64,000 nt of DNA, from positions 62,001 to 126,000 of the forward strand of contig NZ_JXRU01000032.1 in NCBI RefSeq assembly GCF_000967865.1. Reading direction: 5' to 3'. Below the pieces are notes generated by a model. It did no database searches, was not told the origin of the DNA, and was given only the letters and a program-made list of their open reading frames with translations. Positions 26,121 to 35,668 of the stretch are shown in pieces. Both the position numbers and the translations under genes were made by a program. The DNA comes from Microbacterium sp. SA39. GTDB lineage: Bacteria; Actinomycetota; Actinomycetes; Actinomycetales; Microbacteriaceae. Positions within the stretch are counted from its first letter, which is position 1; each line of letters opens with the position of its first letter.

Positions 26121-27395
26121 TCAGATCGCGTCTGCCGCGCCGTCCACCGGCTTCGCACTCACGATCTGCGAGATCGGCTTCCACACGAAGACGAGCGTGA
26201 GGGCCGCTCCCGCGAAAGCGAACCACCACGGTCCGGTCAGCCCCCAGATCTCGGCGATCACACCGCCGAGCGCCTGACCGATCACCATGCCGCCGAACAC
26301 ACCCACCATGTTCACCGAGGCCACCCGCCCCTGCAGTTCGGCCGGGACGAGCCGCTGCCGCACGGTCGTCGAGATCGTGCCCCAGACGAACGCGTAGGCG
26401 CCGAAGAAGAACATGATCACGAGCGCGACCCAGCCGGTGGTCGTGAGCGCGAACGAGAGGTGCATGAGCACCTCCAGCGACAGCACCACGCGCATGAGCG
26501 TCGCGAACGACACGTGTCGTTCCAGCCAGCCGAAGCTCACCGTCGCGAGGATTCCTCCCAGAGCGGATGCCGTGGTGAGCGCTCCGAAGCCGACGGCACC
26601 CATGTTCAGGTGCTCGGTCGCGTACAGCACGAGCACGCCCCAGGGTGCCGCCCAGGTGACGTTGAACAGCAGGATGATCAGCACCAGCATCCGCACCGGC
26701 GGATTGCGCCACAGCCACCGAAGCCCCTCGGCGATGTCAGTGCGCACCGGCGGATGCTCTTTCTCCTGGGTCCCTGAGCCTGTCGAAGGGCGCGCCGGGA
26801 CGGGCGTCTTCGCCATCCGCGAGATCAGCACGACGGCGAGCGATACGCAGATCACCTCGACCAGGAACGGCCAGGCTGTACCTGCGGCGAACAGGAAGGC
26901 GCCGAGCGGCGGTCCGGCGAACTGGTTCGCCACGAGATACCCCGCCTGCAGGCGCGCGTTGCCGATGCCGAGATCGGCCGGCTTCACGAGCATCGGCAGC
27001 AGCGTGCTGCCTGCCGTGTCGACGAACACTTCCGCCGTGCCGTAGAGGAAGGCGACCGCAAGCACGATCCAGATGTTCGCGGTGCCCGTGACGAGGAACA
27101 TGCAGAGGCCCGCGAGGACGACCGCGCGCGCGGCATTGGCGAACATCACCAGCCGGCGACGGTCGAAGCGGTCGGCGATCGCACCGGCGTGCAGCCCGAA
27201 GAGCAGCCAGGGCAGGAACTGCAGGATCGCCCCCGATGCGACGAGCAGCGGAGACGAGGTCATCGATGCGATCAGCAGCGGCGCGGCCGCCAGAGCGACA
27301 CCGTCGCCGACGTTGCTCGTCCACGATGACGCGAGCAGCCACCGGAAATCACGGCCCATGCGGCGAGGCGCGACGAGTTCACCGAGGGAGGGCAT
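26121..27395 (-). CDS. MFS transporter (MFS_3/EntS-like exporter)
   Basis: 424 aa, twelve predicted membrane helices. RDFRWLLASSWTSNVGDGVA, DRFDRRRLVMFANAARAVVL (loop 2-3 motif) and the broad length fit the MFS_3 group that exports siderophores or drugs; the substrate is not evident. Near the central cytoplasmic loop a 23-bp repeat (26770-26792) adds RPSTGSGTQ in frame. TAGTCT (+ strand 27402-27407) ends 6 nt before the ATG, so the mRNA is probably leaderless. Divergent from rsmA across 36 bp. Confidence 0.88.
   Translation of the reverse strand: MPSLGELVAPRRMGRDFRWLLASSWTSNVGDGVALAAAPLLIASMTSSPLLVASGAILQFLPWLLFGLHAGAIADRFDRRRLVMFANAARAVVLAGLCMFLVTGTANIWIVLAVAFLYGTAEVFVDTAGSTLLPMLVKPADLGIGNARLQAGYLVANQFAGPPLGAFLFAAGTAWPFLVEVICVSLAVVLISRMAKTPVPARPSTGSGTQEKEHPPVRTDIAEGLRWLWRNPPVRMLVLIILLFNVTWAAPWGVLVLYATEHLNMGAVGFGALTTASALGGILATVSFGWLERHVSFATLMRVVLSLEVLMHLSFALTTTGWVALVIMFFFGAYAFVWGTISTTVRQRLVPAELQGRVASVNMVGVFGGMVIGQALGGVIAEIWGLTGPWWFAFAGAALTLVFVWKPISQIVSAKPVDGAADAI
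26770..26792. repeat. Short interspersed repeat, in frame inside the MFS gene
   Basis: The sequence GGTCCCTGAGCCTGTCGAAG and following GGC matches a short element I know from many actinobacterial intergenic regions (usually given as CTTCGACAAGCTCAGGGACC with variants). Here it reads RPSTGSGTQ in the central loop of the transporter. Only one copy is in this window, so its repeat nature is from memory. Confidence 0.55.
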
Positions 27396-27431
27396 CCCGA
27401 AAGACTACTGAGGGTGAGGGACAATGGACGG

Positions 27432-28301
27432 ATGACCATCACCCTGCTCGGCGCCTCCGAGATCCGCCGCCTCGCCGCCGAGCTCGACGTGACCCCGACG
27501 AAGAAGCTCGGGCAGAACTTCGTCGTCGATGCCAACACCGTCCGCAAGATCGTGCAGGCCGCTCGCGTCCAGCCGGGGGAGCGGGTCGTCGAGGTCGGTC
27601 CTGGTCTCGGCTCGCTGACTCTCGCGATCCTCGAGACCGGGGCATCCGTGACCGCCGTCGAGATCGATCACCGGCTCGCAGCTCGCCTCGCCCAGACCGC
27701 CGCCGAGCACGGCGTCGAGCCCGACCGGCTGACCGTGGTCGACGCCGACGCGCTTCGCATCACCGAGCTGCACGGCGAGCCCACCGTGCTCGTCGCCAAC
27801 CTGCCGTACAACGTCTCCGTGCCCGTTCTCCTGCACTTCCTGGAGACCTTCCCGTACCTGCAGCGTGGCGTCGTCATGGTGCAGTCCGAGGTCGCGGAGC
27901 GGCTTGCCGCCAAGCCGGGGTCGAAGATCTACGGCACCCCGAGCGTCAAGGCGGCGTGGTACGGGGAGTGGAAGCTCTCGGGCACCGTGTCGCGTCAGGT
28001 GTTCTGGCCGGTCCCGAACGTCGACAGCCTGCTGGTCGGATTCGACCGCGCCGAGGGGGAGCGGGGGCCGGAGGACGAGCGTCGCCGCACCTTCCAGATC
28101 GTGGATGCCGCGTTCAACCAGCGCCGGAAGATGCTGCGGCAAGCGCTGTCCGGGATCTTCGGCAGTTCCGCCGCGGCATCCGAGGTCCTGATCGCCGCCG
28201 GCGTCGCCCCCACCGCCCGCGGCGAAGACCTCACGGTCGAGGACTATCAGCGCATCGCGCAGCACGCGGTCTCGATGAGCGAGTCGGGCATCAGGGACTA
28301 A
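27432..28301 (+). CDS. rsmA: 16S rRNA (adenine1518/1519-N6)-dimethyltransferase RsmA (KsgA)
   Basis: 289 aa. TKKLGQNFVVDANTVRKI, VVEVGPGLGSLTLAIL (SAM motif I), VDADALRI and the catalytic motif VANLPYNVSVPVLLHFL are diagnostic. It dimethylates two adjacent adenines in helix 45 during 30S maturation. ATG 27432 is preceded by GACAAT (27420-27425) at 6 nt. The usual neighbour ispE is here separated from it by an aldo/keto reductase gene. Confidence 0.95.
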   Translation: MTITLLGASEIRRLAAELDVTPTKKLGQNFVVDANTVRKIVQAARVQPGERVVEVGPGLGSLTLAILETGASVTAVEIDHRLAARLAQTAAEHGVEPDRLTVVDADALRITELHGEPTVLVANLPYNVSVPVLLHFLETFPYLQRGVVMVQSEVAERLAAKPGSKIYGTPSVKAAWYGEWKLSGTVSRQVFWPVPNVDSLLVGFDRAEGERGPEDERRRTFQIVDAAFNQRRKMLRQALSGIFGSSAAASEVLIAAGVAPTARGEDLTVEDYQRIAQHAVSMSESGIRD

Positions 28302-28310
28302 TCTGGCACG

Positions 28311-29378
28311 GTGACCGAGTCTCCGCGCTTCCGCCCCGACGTTCCCGAACTCCACCGTCCGTACGCGGCCGACGAGAGCCGCTACCAGCAGTTCGAGTAC
28401 CGCCAGGTCGGCACCTCGGGCCTGTTCCTGCCGCCGATCTCGCTCGGCCTGTGGTGGAACTTCGGTGACAACATCCCGCTCGACAACCAGCGTGCTCTGC
28501 TGCGCCACGCGTTCGACCGGGGTATCACGCACTTCGACCTGGCGAACAACTACGGCCCGCCCTACGGCTCGGCCGAGAAGAACTTCGGGCGCATCTTCGC
28601 CGAGGACTTCCGGCCCTACCGCGATGAGCTGATCATCTCGTCCAAGGCCGGCTGGGACATGTGGCCGGGGCCCTACGGCGACTTCGGCAGCCGCAAGTAC
28701 ATCCTCGCGAGCGCCGAGCAGTCGCTCACCCGCATGGGTCTCGACCACGTCGACATCTTCTACTCGCACCGCGCCGATCCGGTGACCCCCGTCGCCGAGA
28801 CCGTCGCCGCCCTCGACACGCTCGTGCGACAGGGCAAGGCGCTCTACGTCGGGATCTCGTCGTACAGCGCCGAGCGCACCGCCGAGGCCGTGGCGGTCGC
28901 GAAAGACCTCGGCACGCCGCTCGTCATCCACCAGCCGGCCTACTCGATCCTGAACCGCTGGGTGGAGGACGGTCTGACCGAGACGCTGGAGCAGTCGGGT
29001 CTCGGCGCCATCGCGTTCACCCCGCTGGCGCAGGGGCTGCTCACCGACAAGTACCTCGGAGACGGCACGGCCGAGCGCGCGCAGAAGCGCGGCTCGCTCC
29101 CGGAAGCCCCGCTCGACGAATCCGCTCTGCAGACCCTGCGCGGGCTGAACGAGATCGCCCAGGGTCGCGGCCAGTCGCTGGCGCAACTCGCGCTGCAGTG
29201 GACCCTCCGCAATCCCGTCGTCGCCTCGGCGCTGATCGGCGCCTCCCGCCCCGAGCAGCTCGACGAGAACATCGCCGCCGTGAACGGTCCGGCGCTCACC
29301 GTCGAGGAGCTCGCGCGCATCGACGAGATCGCCGGCGGCATCGACGTCGACCTGTGGGCCTCGTCGACGGAGCTCTGA
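28311..29378 (+). CDS. Aldo/keto reductase, YghZ-like (glyceraldehyde 3-phosphate reductase group)
   Basis: 355 aa, longer than the AKR at 7171 and of the potassium-channel-beta/YghZ type: FLPPISLGLWWNFGDN, ITHFDLANNYGPPYGSAEKN (catalytic Asp and Tyr), ISSKAGW (Lys) and FYSHRADP (His). E. coli YghZ reduces L-glyceraldehyde 3-phosphate and methylglyoxal. The GTG start follows TAATCT (28299-28304) at 6 nt; the first three bases of that hexamer are the rsmA stop codon. Ends 7 bp before ispE. Confidence 0.9.
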   Translation: MTESPRFRPDVPELHRPYAADESRYQQFEYRQVGTSGLFLPPISLGLWWNFGDNIPLDNQRALLRHAFDRGITHFDLANNYGPPYGSAEKNFGRIFAEDFRPYRDELIISSKAGWDMWPGPYGDFGSRKYILASAEQSLTRMGLDHVDIFYSHRADPVTPVAETVAALDTLVRQGKALYVGISSYSAERTAEAVAVAKDLGTPLVIHQPAYSILNRWVEDGLTETLEQSGLGAIAFTPLAQGLLTDKYLGDGTAERAQKRGSLPEAPLDESALQTLRGLNEIAQGRGQSLAQLALQWTLRNPVVASALIGASRPEQLDENIAAVNGPALTVEELARIDEIAGGIDVDLWASSTEL

Positions 29379-29385
29379 ACCGCTC

Positions 29386-30318
29386 ATGAGCTTCGCCGCC
29401 ACCACCGACTCGGTCCGCGTGCGTGCGCCGGGCAAGATCAACGTCTACCTCGGTGTCGGCGGGAAGCACGAGGAGGGCTATCACGCCCTCGCGACGGTGT
29501 TCCAGGCGGTGTCGCTCTACGAGGACGTGACCGCGCGGCATGCCGACGACTTCTCCATCACGGTGTCCGGAGTCGAGGATGTGGACTCCGTCCCGCTGGA
29601 CGACCGGAATCTTGCGATGCGGGCGGCGAAGCTGCTCGCGACGGCGACCGAGTACACGGGTGGTGTCGCCCTCGAGATCCGCAAGAGCGTGCCGGTGGCC
29701 GGCGGCATGGGCGGGGGATCGGCGGATGCCGCGGCGGCACTCGTCGCCTGCGACGCGCTGTGGGGCACCGGCCTCTCACCCGCGCGGATGCACGATCTCG
29801 CCGCGCGGCTCGGCGCCGATGTGCCGTTCGCGCTGCACGGTGGCACCGCCGTCGGCACCGGCCGCGGCGATCAGCTCAATCCGGCGCTCGCGCGAGGCCG
29901 TTTCGACTGGATCCTGGTGACGAGCGACGAGGGGCTGTCGACGCCCGTGGTCTACGAGCGGCTCGACATCCTCCGCGACGAGGAGGGCGCGCTCGCCGAC
30001 GACCCTCCGCTCTCCCTGGATGTGCCGATCCCCGTGCTCCAGGCGCTGCGCTCGGGTGACCCCGCGCAGCTCGCCGATGGTCTGTTCAACGACCTGCAGG
30101 CGGCGGCCGTGTTCGAGCGTCCCGACCTGGAAGACGTGATCCGTCGGGGTGTCGAGGCGGGGGCGCTGCAGGGCATCGTCTCGGGATCGGGCCCGACGAT
30201 CGCTCTGCTGTGCCCCGATCCGGAGACCGCGCAGGACGTGCAGACCACCCTCCGCGAGGCGGGTCTGGACCCGTTGCACGTGCACGGCCCCGTAGCCGGC
30301 GCGCGCATCCTCTCCTGA
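29386..30318 (+). CDS. ispE: 4-diphosphocytidyl-2-C-methyl-D-erythritol kinase
   Basis: 310 aa GHMP kinase. RAPGKINVYLGVGGKHEEGY at the N-terminus, the ATP-binding loop PVAGGMGGGSADAAAAL and IVSGSGPTIALLC near the C-terminus are diagnostic. It phosphorylates CDP-ME in the MEP isoprenoid pathway. The ATG is 7 nt after the aldo/keto reductase stop with no clear Shine-Dalgarno, so translation may rely on coupling. A hairpin follows at 30335-30354. Confidence 0.95.
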   Translation: MSFAATTDSVRVRAPGKINVYLGVGGKHEEGYHALATVFQAVSLYEDVTARHADDFSITVSGVEDVDSVPLDDRNLAMRAAKLLATATEYTGGVALEIRKSVPVAGGMGGGSADAAAALVACDALWGTGLSPARMHDLAARLGADVPFALHGGTAVGTGRGDQLNPALARGRFDWILVTSDEGLSTPVVYERLDILRDEEGALADDPPLSLDVPIPVLQALRSGDPAQLADGLFNDLQAAAVFERPDLEDVIRRGVEAGALQGIVSGSGPTIALLCPDPETAQDVQTTLREAGLDPLHVHGPVAGARILS

Positions 30319-30334
30319 CCTTCCGCTCGCCTGT

Positions 30335-30354
30335 CGTGCATCACAGGATGCACG
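30335..30354 (+). terminator. Hairpin after ispE
   Basis: Perfect 8-bp arms CGTGCATC/GATGCACG around a 4-nt loop, 16 nt after the ispE stop and before the LacI promoter. No U tract follows. Confidence 0.5.
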
Positions 30355-30385
30355 CACGGCCATCGCCAGACATAATGAAGTGACG

Positions 30386-30401
30386 ATGTGACCGTGCACA
30401 T
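30386..30401. promoter_or_regulatory. Operator ATGTGACCGTGCACAT upstream of the LacI gene
   Basis: An imperfect palindrome with arms ATGTGA/GCACAT. It shares its outer half-sites with 31492-31507 upstream of the transporter. It lies just after a -10-like CATAAT (30371-30376) and 15 bp before the LacI start, so binding should block transcription of the regulator itself. Confidence 0.6.
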
Positions 30402-30416
30402 GCGAGGAGGCCTGCG

Positions 30417-31430
30417 ATGTCGACTGCCTCCGAGCGTGCCCGGATGCCGAGCATCCGCGATGTCGCGCGTCTGGCGGGCGTGTCGCACCAGACCGTCTCG
30501 CGGGTGCTGAACGATCACCCGAGCATCCGTCCCGAGACGAAGGCCAAGGTCCTCGACGCGATCTCGGTGCTGGACTATCGTCCGAATCTCGCGGCCCGCG
30601 CGCTGGTGACGAGCAAGTCGAACATGCTCGGCGTCCTGTCGGCGACCATCGGAGAGTTCGGTCCGACGTCGTCGATCGCCAGCATCGAGGATGCCGCCCG
30701 GGAAGAGGGATATTCGGTCTCGACCCTGAATCTCGCCGACACGACGCCGGAGGCGATCGGCAACGCCGTGCGCCAGCTCTCGCGCGAGCAGGTCGACGGG
30801 ATCGTGGTGCTCGCGCCGCAGGTGCGCGTCTTCCATGTCCTGCGCGGAATGTCTCCGGACATCCCGTTCGTGAACCTGCAGACCGCGTCCGGCTCGGACG
30901 GGGTCAGCCTCTCGGCCGATCAGGTCGCAGGCGCCAGGGCGGCAACCGAACATCTCATCTCGCTCGGGCACGTCGACATCCTGCATCTGGCCGGCCCGCA
31001 GGACTGGATCGAGGCGGAGTCGCGCATGCGGGGATACCTCGACGCGTTGCGGGAGGCCGACCTGCCCACCTTCCCGCCGATCCGAGGCGATTGGTCGGCG
31101 GACTTCGGGTATTTCGCGGGGCAGGAGCTGTCGCGCCGCCGCGACTTCACGGCGGTCTTCGCCGCAAACGATCTGATGGCGATCGGCCTGATGCACGGCT
31201 TCCGCGACGCCCGCATCCGTGTGCCGCACGACGTCAGCGTGGTCGGTTTCGACGACATCCCCGTCGCCGCGCATGTCGCGCCGACCCTGACCACCGTGCA
31301 CCAGGACTTCCCCGAGCTCGGTCGTCGAGCGGTGCGGATCCTGCTCGCGCAGATCCGCGGCGAGCAGGTTCCGGAGTTCGGTCCGCTGAAGACGCTGCTC
31401 CGCGCGCGCGAGTCCGCCGCATCACGGTAG
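30417..31430 (+). CDS. LacI family transcriptional regulator (monosaccharide importer)
   Basis: 337 aa. HTH SIRDVARLAGVSHQTVSRVL at residues about 12-31, then RPNLAARALVTSKSN (hinge) and the effector domain with AANDLMAIGLMHGFRDARIR and GFDDIPVAAHVAPTLTTVHQ. It precedes a sugar importer operon in the same direction, and both share an ATGTGA-type palindrome, so it is probably autoregulated and controls the importer. A GAGGAGG Shine-Dalgarno lies 6 nt before the ATG. Confidence 0.92.
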   Translation: MSTASERARMPSIRDVARLAGVSHQTVSRVLNDHPSIRPETKAKVLDAISVLDYRPNLAARALVTSKSNMLGVLSATIGEFGPTSSIASIEDAAREEGYSVSTLNLADTTPEAIGNAVRQLSREQVDGIVVLAPQVRVFHVLRGMSPDIPFVNLQTASGSDGVSLSADQVAGARAATEHLISLGHVDILHLAGPQDWIEAESRMRGYLDALREADLPTFPPIRGDWSADFGYFAGQELSRRRDFTAVFAANDLMAIGLMHGFRDARIRVPHDVSVVGFDDIPVAAHVAPTLTTVHQDFPELGRRAVRILLAQIRGEQVPEFGPLKTLLRARESAASR

Positions 31431-31453
31431 CGACACGAAATACTGGCGCGGAC

Positions 31454-31507
31454 TTGACAGATGTCGGGTTCTGCGAGGACGATGTAATCCAATGTGAACG
31501 GTCACAT
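31454..31507 (+). promoter_or_regulatory. Promoter and operator of the monosaccharide importer operon
   Basis: TTGACA (31454-31459) is a perfect -35; GACGAT (31478-31483) at 18-bp spacing is the best -10, though TGTAAT at 31483-31488 is also possible. The palindrome ATGTGAACGGTCACAT (31492-31507) lies where transcription would begin. Its half-sites match the operator of the LacI gene. Confidence 0.65.
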
Positions 31508-31540
31508 CGAAGGTGACCGCACGTCTGCAAGGAAAGATAC

Positions 31541-33109
31541 GTGAGCACCACAGCAACGTTGCCGACAGTGTCAGGCCCCATTCTCGAGATGCGCAGCATC
31601 ACGAAGGAATTCCCGGGGGTCAAGGCACTCGCCGACGTATCCATCACCGTGCGCGCCGCCGAGATCCACGCGATCTGCGGCGAGAACGGCGCCGGGAAGT
31701 CCACCCTGATGAAGGTGCTCTCGGGTGTCTACCCGTACGGCACCTACGACGGCGAGATCCTCCTCTACGGCGAAGAGCAGCGCTTCAAGGACATCGTCGC
31801 GAGCGAGCAGGCCGGCATCGCGATCATCCACCAGGAGCTCGCGCTGATCCCCGAGCTCTCGATCACCGAGAACATCTTCCTCGGCAACGAGATCAGCCAC
31901 CTGGGACGCATCGACTGGCAGGCGCAGAAGCAGCGGGCGGCCGAGCTGCTCGCACGCGTCGGTCTCAGCGAAGACCCCGACGTGCAGATCAAGACCCTCG
32001 GCGTCGGCAAGCAGCAGCTCATCGAGATCGCCAAGGCCCTCAACAAGGACGTCAGGCTCCTCATCCTCGACGAGCCGACCGCCGCGCTCAATGAGTCCGA
32101 CTCGCAGCACCTGCTCGACCTGATCCTCGGCCTCAAGGCCAAGGGCATCGCGTCGATCATGATCAGCCACAAGCTCAACGAGATCGAGCAGATCGCCGAT
32201 GAGATCACCATCATCCGCGACGGCCGCACCGTCGAGACGCTCGACATCTCGCGCGGCGAGATCAACGAGGACCGCATCATCCGCGGGATGGTCGGCCGGT
32301 CGCTGGAGAGCCGCTACCCCGACCGCACGCCCGACATCGGAGAGGTCTTCTTCGAGGTCAAGGACTGGTGGGTGCAGCATCCGACCGTCTCCGAGCGCAT
32401 GGTCGTAAAGGGTTCGCACCTCAACGTGCGCCGCGGCGAGGTCGTCGGCATCGCGGGACTCATGGGCGCCGGACGCACCGAGTTCGCGATGAGCATGTTC
32501 GGCCGCTCCTACGGCACGTTCCTGGGCGGCACGATGATCAAGGACGGTCAGGAGATCGTCCTGCCCGATGTCGCCGCCGCGATCAAGCACGGTCTCGCCT
32601 ACGTGAGCGAGGACCGCAAGACGCTCGGCCTCAACCTCCTCGACACGATCAAGCGGTCCGTGGTCGCCGCGAAGCTCTCGAAGATCTCCCGCCGCGGCGT
32701 CGTCGACGCTCGCGAGGAGTTCGAGATCGCCGACCGCTATCGCAAGGCGCTGCGGATCAAGACTCCTTCGGTCGAGGAAGGCGTCGGAAAGCTCTCCGGC
32801 GGCAACCAGCAGAAGGTCGTCCTCGCGAAGTGGATGTTCACCGACCCCGACCTGCTGATCCTCGACGAGCCCACCCGCGGCATCGACGTCGGAGCGAAGT
32901 ACGAGATCTACGCGATCATCAACGAGCTCGCGGCACAGGGCAAGGGCGTCATCGTCATCTCCAGCGAGCTGCCGGAGCTGCTGGGCATCTCCGACCGCAT
33001 CTACACCGTCTTCGAAGGTCGGGTCACCGACTGCATCCCGGCCGACCAGGCGACACCCGAGGCCCTCATGCGCAGCATGACCTCCGCGAACCAGAAAGCA
33101 TCCGCATGA
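31541..33109 (+). CDS. mmsA: Sugar ABC transporter ATP-binding protein, MmsA/GguA type
   Basis: 522 aa with two ABC domains. The first has [20 protein letters not shown] (Walker A), [20 protein letters not shown] and [13 protein letters not shown]; the second has degenerate Walker [21 protein letters not shown], signature [15 protein letters not shown] and [20 protein letters not shown]. The inactive-looking second Walker A is normal for CUT2 importers (xylose, galactose, arabinose, multiple monosaccharides). GTG start after AAGGAAAG. Overlaps the permease gene by ATGA. Confidence 0.93.
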   Translation: MSTTATLPTVSGPILEMRSITKEFPGVKALADVSITVRAAEIHAICGENGAGKSTLMKVLSGVYPYGTYDGEILLYGEEQRFKDIVASEQAGIAIIHQELALIPELSITENIFLGNEISHLGRIDWQAQKQRAAELLARVGLSEDPDVQIKTLGVGKQQLIEIAKALNKDVRLLILDEPTAALNESDSQHLLDLILGLKAKGIASIMISHKLNEIEQIADEITIIRDGRTVETLDISRGEINEDRIIRGMVGRSLESRYPDRTPDIGEVFFEVKDWWVQHPTVSERMVVKGSHLNVRRGEVVGIAGLMGAGRTEFAMSMFGRSYGTFLGGTMIKDGQEIVLPDVAAAIKHGLAYVSEDRKTLGLNLLDTIKRSVVAAKLSKISRRGVVDAREEFEIADRYRKALRIKTPSVEEGVGKLSGGNQQKVVLAKWMFTDPDLLILDEPTRGIDVGAKYEIYAIINELAAQGKGVIVISSELPELLGISDRIYTVFEGRVTDCIPADQATPEALMRSMTSANQKASA

Positions 33110-34461
33110 CCACCGAATCCACCCCCGCGAAGAGCGGATTCCACTTCAAGGACATCACGAAGATGTTCGGAGGCGGCGGCACGTCGACGCTGCGTCAGTT
33201 CGGCATCCTCGGCAGCCTGATCGTCATCATCGTGCTGTTCGAGGTGCTGACCCTGCTGCGCAACGGCCCCAACGGCGCGACGCTCACCTCGGGCAACCTG
33301 ATCAACGTCATCAACCAGTACTCGTTCATCCTGATCCTCGCGATCGGCATGGTGATGGTCATCATCATGGGGCACATCGACCTCTCGGTCGGCTCCGTCG
33401 CCGCTCTCACCGGCATCATCGTCGCCAAGTCGATGGAGGAATGGAATCTGGCCTGGCCGCTCGCGATCCTGCTCGGCCTCGCCGTGGGAGCCGCGGTCGG
33501 CGCGTGGCAGGGATTCTGGGTCGCCTACGTCGGTGTTCCCGCTTTCATCGTGACTCTGGCCGGCATGCTCCTCTTCCGCGGCATGCAGCAGTGGATCGGT
33601 GACGCGCAGACCATTCCCGTGCCGAAGGGATTCCAGATCATCGGGACGGGCTACCTGCCCGAGATCGGCATCCCGCTGCCGTTCAACATCCCGACGATGC
33701 TGCTCGCGCTCGTCGCGGTCGCCTGGCTCGTGTTCTGGGAGATCCGTACCCGCCGCGTCCAGAAGAAGATGGGCTCCGACCGGGCGCCCCTGTGGGTGAG
33801 CGTGACCAAGGTCGTGCTGCTCTCCGTCGTCGTGCTCGCTGCGGCGTGGATGTTCGCCACGGGTCGTCCCGGGACGAGCTTCCCGGTGCCCGGCCTGATC
33901 CTGCTGGGCCTCGTCATCGTCTACACCTTCATCACGAGCAACACCGTGTTCGGACGCCACATCTACGCGGTCGGCGGCAACCGGCAGGCGGCGCGCCTCT
34001 CGGGCGTGAAGGACCGCTGGGTCGACTTCTTCGTGATGATGAACATGTCGGTGCTCGCGGCTCTCGCCGGCATGATCTTCGTCGCCCGCTCCCAGGCTTC
34101 CGGGCCGAACGACGGCACCGGCTGGGAACTCGACGCCATCGCCTCTGTCTTCATCGGTGGTGCTGCGGTCGCCGGCGGTATCGGCACCGTGATCGGCTCG
34201 ATCATCGGTGGTCTCGTGATGGCCTTCCTCAACAACGGCCTCGCGCTGCTCGGCCAGGGTGCCGACGTCGTCTCGATGGTCAAGGGCGTCGTGCTCCTGT
34301 TCGCCGTGGGAATCGACGTCTGGAACAAGCAGCAGGGGCGCCCGTCGCTCATCGGCTTCATGACGCGCCGCTTCGGCCGCAAGGAGGATCCTGCGCTGCA
34401 GACCTTCGAGCCCAACAAGACCTACCAAGCCCCACCCGTCGACAAGACGAGCGGAAAGTAG
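33106..34461 (+). CDS. mmsB: Sugar ABC transporter permease, MmsB/GguB type
   Basis: 451 aa, longer than most CUT2 permeases because of an extra insert of roughly 100 residues around 195-260, as usual for the GguB/XylH branch. [20 protein letters not shown] and [20 protein letters not shown] are characteristic BPD_transp_2 segments. It forms the homodimeric channel for the importer. The ATG is in an ATGA overlap with the ATPase gene; the earlier open frame from 32368 lies inside that gene. Confidence 0.92.
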   Translation: MTTESTPAKSGFHFKDITKMFGGGGTSTLRQFGILGSLIVIIVLFEVLTLLRNGPNGATLTSGNLINVINQYSFILILAIGMVMVIIMGHIDLSVGSVAALTGIIVAKSMEEWNLAWPLAILLGLAVGAAVGAWQGFWVAYVGVPAFIVTLAGMLLFRGMQQWIGDAQTIPVPKGFQIIGTGYLPEIGIPLPFNIPTMLLALVAVAWLVFWEIRTRRVQKKMGSDRAPLWVSVTKVVLLSVVVLAAAWMFATGRPGTSFPVPGLILLGLVIVYTFITSNTVFGRHIYAVGGNRQAARLSGVKDRWVDFFVMMNMSVLAALAGMIFVARSQASGPNDGTGWELDAIASVFIGGAAVAGGIGTVIGSIIGGLVMAFLNNGLALLGQGADVVSMVKGVVLLFAVGIDVWNKQQGRPSLIGFMTRRFGRKEDPALQTFEPNKTYQAPPVDKTSGK

Positions 34462-34463
34462 GG

Positions 34464-34493
34464 GTCGACTCGCGTTCGCACGCGTGAGACGAC
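34464..34493 (+). other. Imperfect hairpin between permease and sugar-binding protein genes
   Basis: GTCGACTCGCGT pairs imperfectly with ACGCGTGAGACGAC around TCGC (one mismatch and a 2-nt bulge). Intergenic hairpins often set unequal amounts of binding protein and membrane parts; the effect is inferred. Confidence 0.35.
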
Positions 34494-34519
34494 CTTCACA
34501 CACCAGAGAAAGAGATCAC

Positions 34520-35641
34520 ATGAAGAAGATTCTTCTGACGGCGACAGCGCTTGTCGCCGCGGGCGCCTTCGCACTCACCGGCTGCTCTGCGGAGCGCGGC
34601 GGCGACACCGGAGCCGATGGCGGCGACGAGGCAGCAGCGGGTTTCGCGGCTGACTCGACGATCGGTGTCGCGCTTCCGGACAAGACCTCGGAGAACTGGG
34701 TTCTCGCGGGTGAGCTGTTCAAGAACGGACTCGAAGAGGCCGGCTTCAAGGCCGACGTGCAGTACGCTCCGGCGTCCAACACGGTTGCCGAGCAGCAGAA
34801 CCAGATCCAGGCTCTCGTCACCAACGGCGCCAAGGTCATCATCATCGGTGCCAAGGACGGCAAGCAGCTGGCGACCCAGGTGCAGGCTGCCCAGGACGCC
34901 GGCGCGAAGGTCATCGCCTACGACCGTCTGATCGAGAACACCGAGGCCGTCGACTACTACGTCGCCTTCGACAACTTCAAGGTCGGTCAGCTCCAGGGGC
35001 AGGCTCTGCTCGACGGTCTCGCCGAGCGCGCGGGCCACGAGGCTCCGTACAACATCGAGCTGTTCTCGGGCTCGCCGGATGACGCGAACTCCGCGGTCTT
35101 CTTCGACGGGGCCATGGAGGTCCTGCAGCCGAAGATCGACGACGGAACGCTCGTCGTCGTCTCGGGTCAGACCGAGATCGCCCAGACGGCGACCGAGGGT
35201 TGGCTGCCGGAGAACGCGCAGAACCGCGCCGACACGCTGCTCACCTCGTCGTACAGCGGTGACACCGTCCTCGACGGCGTCCTGTCCCCGAACGACACCC
35301 TTGCTCGCGCCATCATCACCTCGGTGCAGCAGGCCGGCAAGCCGGTCCCGGTCGTCACGGGTCAGGACTCCGAGGTCGAGTCCGTCAAGTCGATCATGGA
35401 GGGCGTCCAGTACTCCTCGATCAACAAGGACACCACGCTCCTGGTCGAGCAGGCCATCAAGATGGTCGGCCAGCTCCAGAAGGGCGAAGAGGCCGAGGTC
35501 AACGACGAAGAGTCCTACGACAACGGCGCGAAGATCGTGCCGTCGTACCTGCTCGAGCCGCTGATCGTCACGAAGGAGAACGCGGCCGAGGCATACGCCA
35601 ACGTCCCGAGCCTCCTCGAGATCGTCAAGTCCTACGAGTAA
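34520..35641 (+). CDS. chvE: Sugar-binding lipoprotein, ChvE type
   Basis: 373 aa. Signal peptide MKKILLTATALVAAGAFA with lipobox LTGC, then a type I periplasmic-binding domain: TIGVALPDKTSENWVLAGEL, QIQALVTNGAKVIIIGAKDG and DTVLDGVLSPNDTLARAI. It captures monosaccharides for the MmsAB-type permease. ATG 34520 is preceded by GAGAAAGAGA; the open frame from 34484 has no signal peptide at its start. Last gene of the operon, followed by a large hairpin. Confidence 0.92.
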   Translation: MKKILLTATALVAAGAFALTGCSAERGGDTGADGGDEAAAGFAADSTIGVALPDKTSENWVLAGELFKNGLEEAGFKADVQYAPASNTVAEQQNQIQALVTNGAKVIIIGAKDGKQLATQVQAAQDAGAKVIAYDRLIENTEAVDYYVAFDNFKVGQLQGQALLDGLAERAGHEAPYNIELFSGSPDDANSAVFFDGAMEVLQPKIDDGTLVVVSGQTEIAQTATEGWLPENAQNRADTLLTSSYSGDTVLDGVLSPNDTLARAIITSVQQAGKPVPVVTGQDSEVESVKSIMEGVQYSSINKDTTLLVEQAIKMVGQLQKGEEAEVNDEESYDNGAKIVPSYLLEPLIVTKENAAEAYANVPSLLEIVKSYE

Positions 35642-35668
35642 GACACTCGCCTTCATCGAGGGCTGAGC

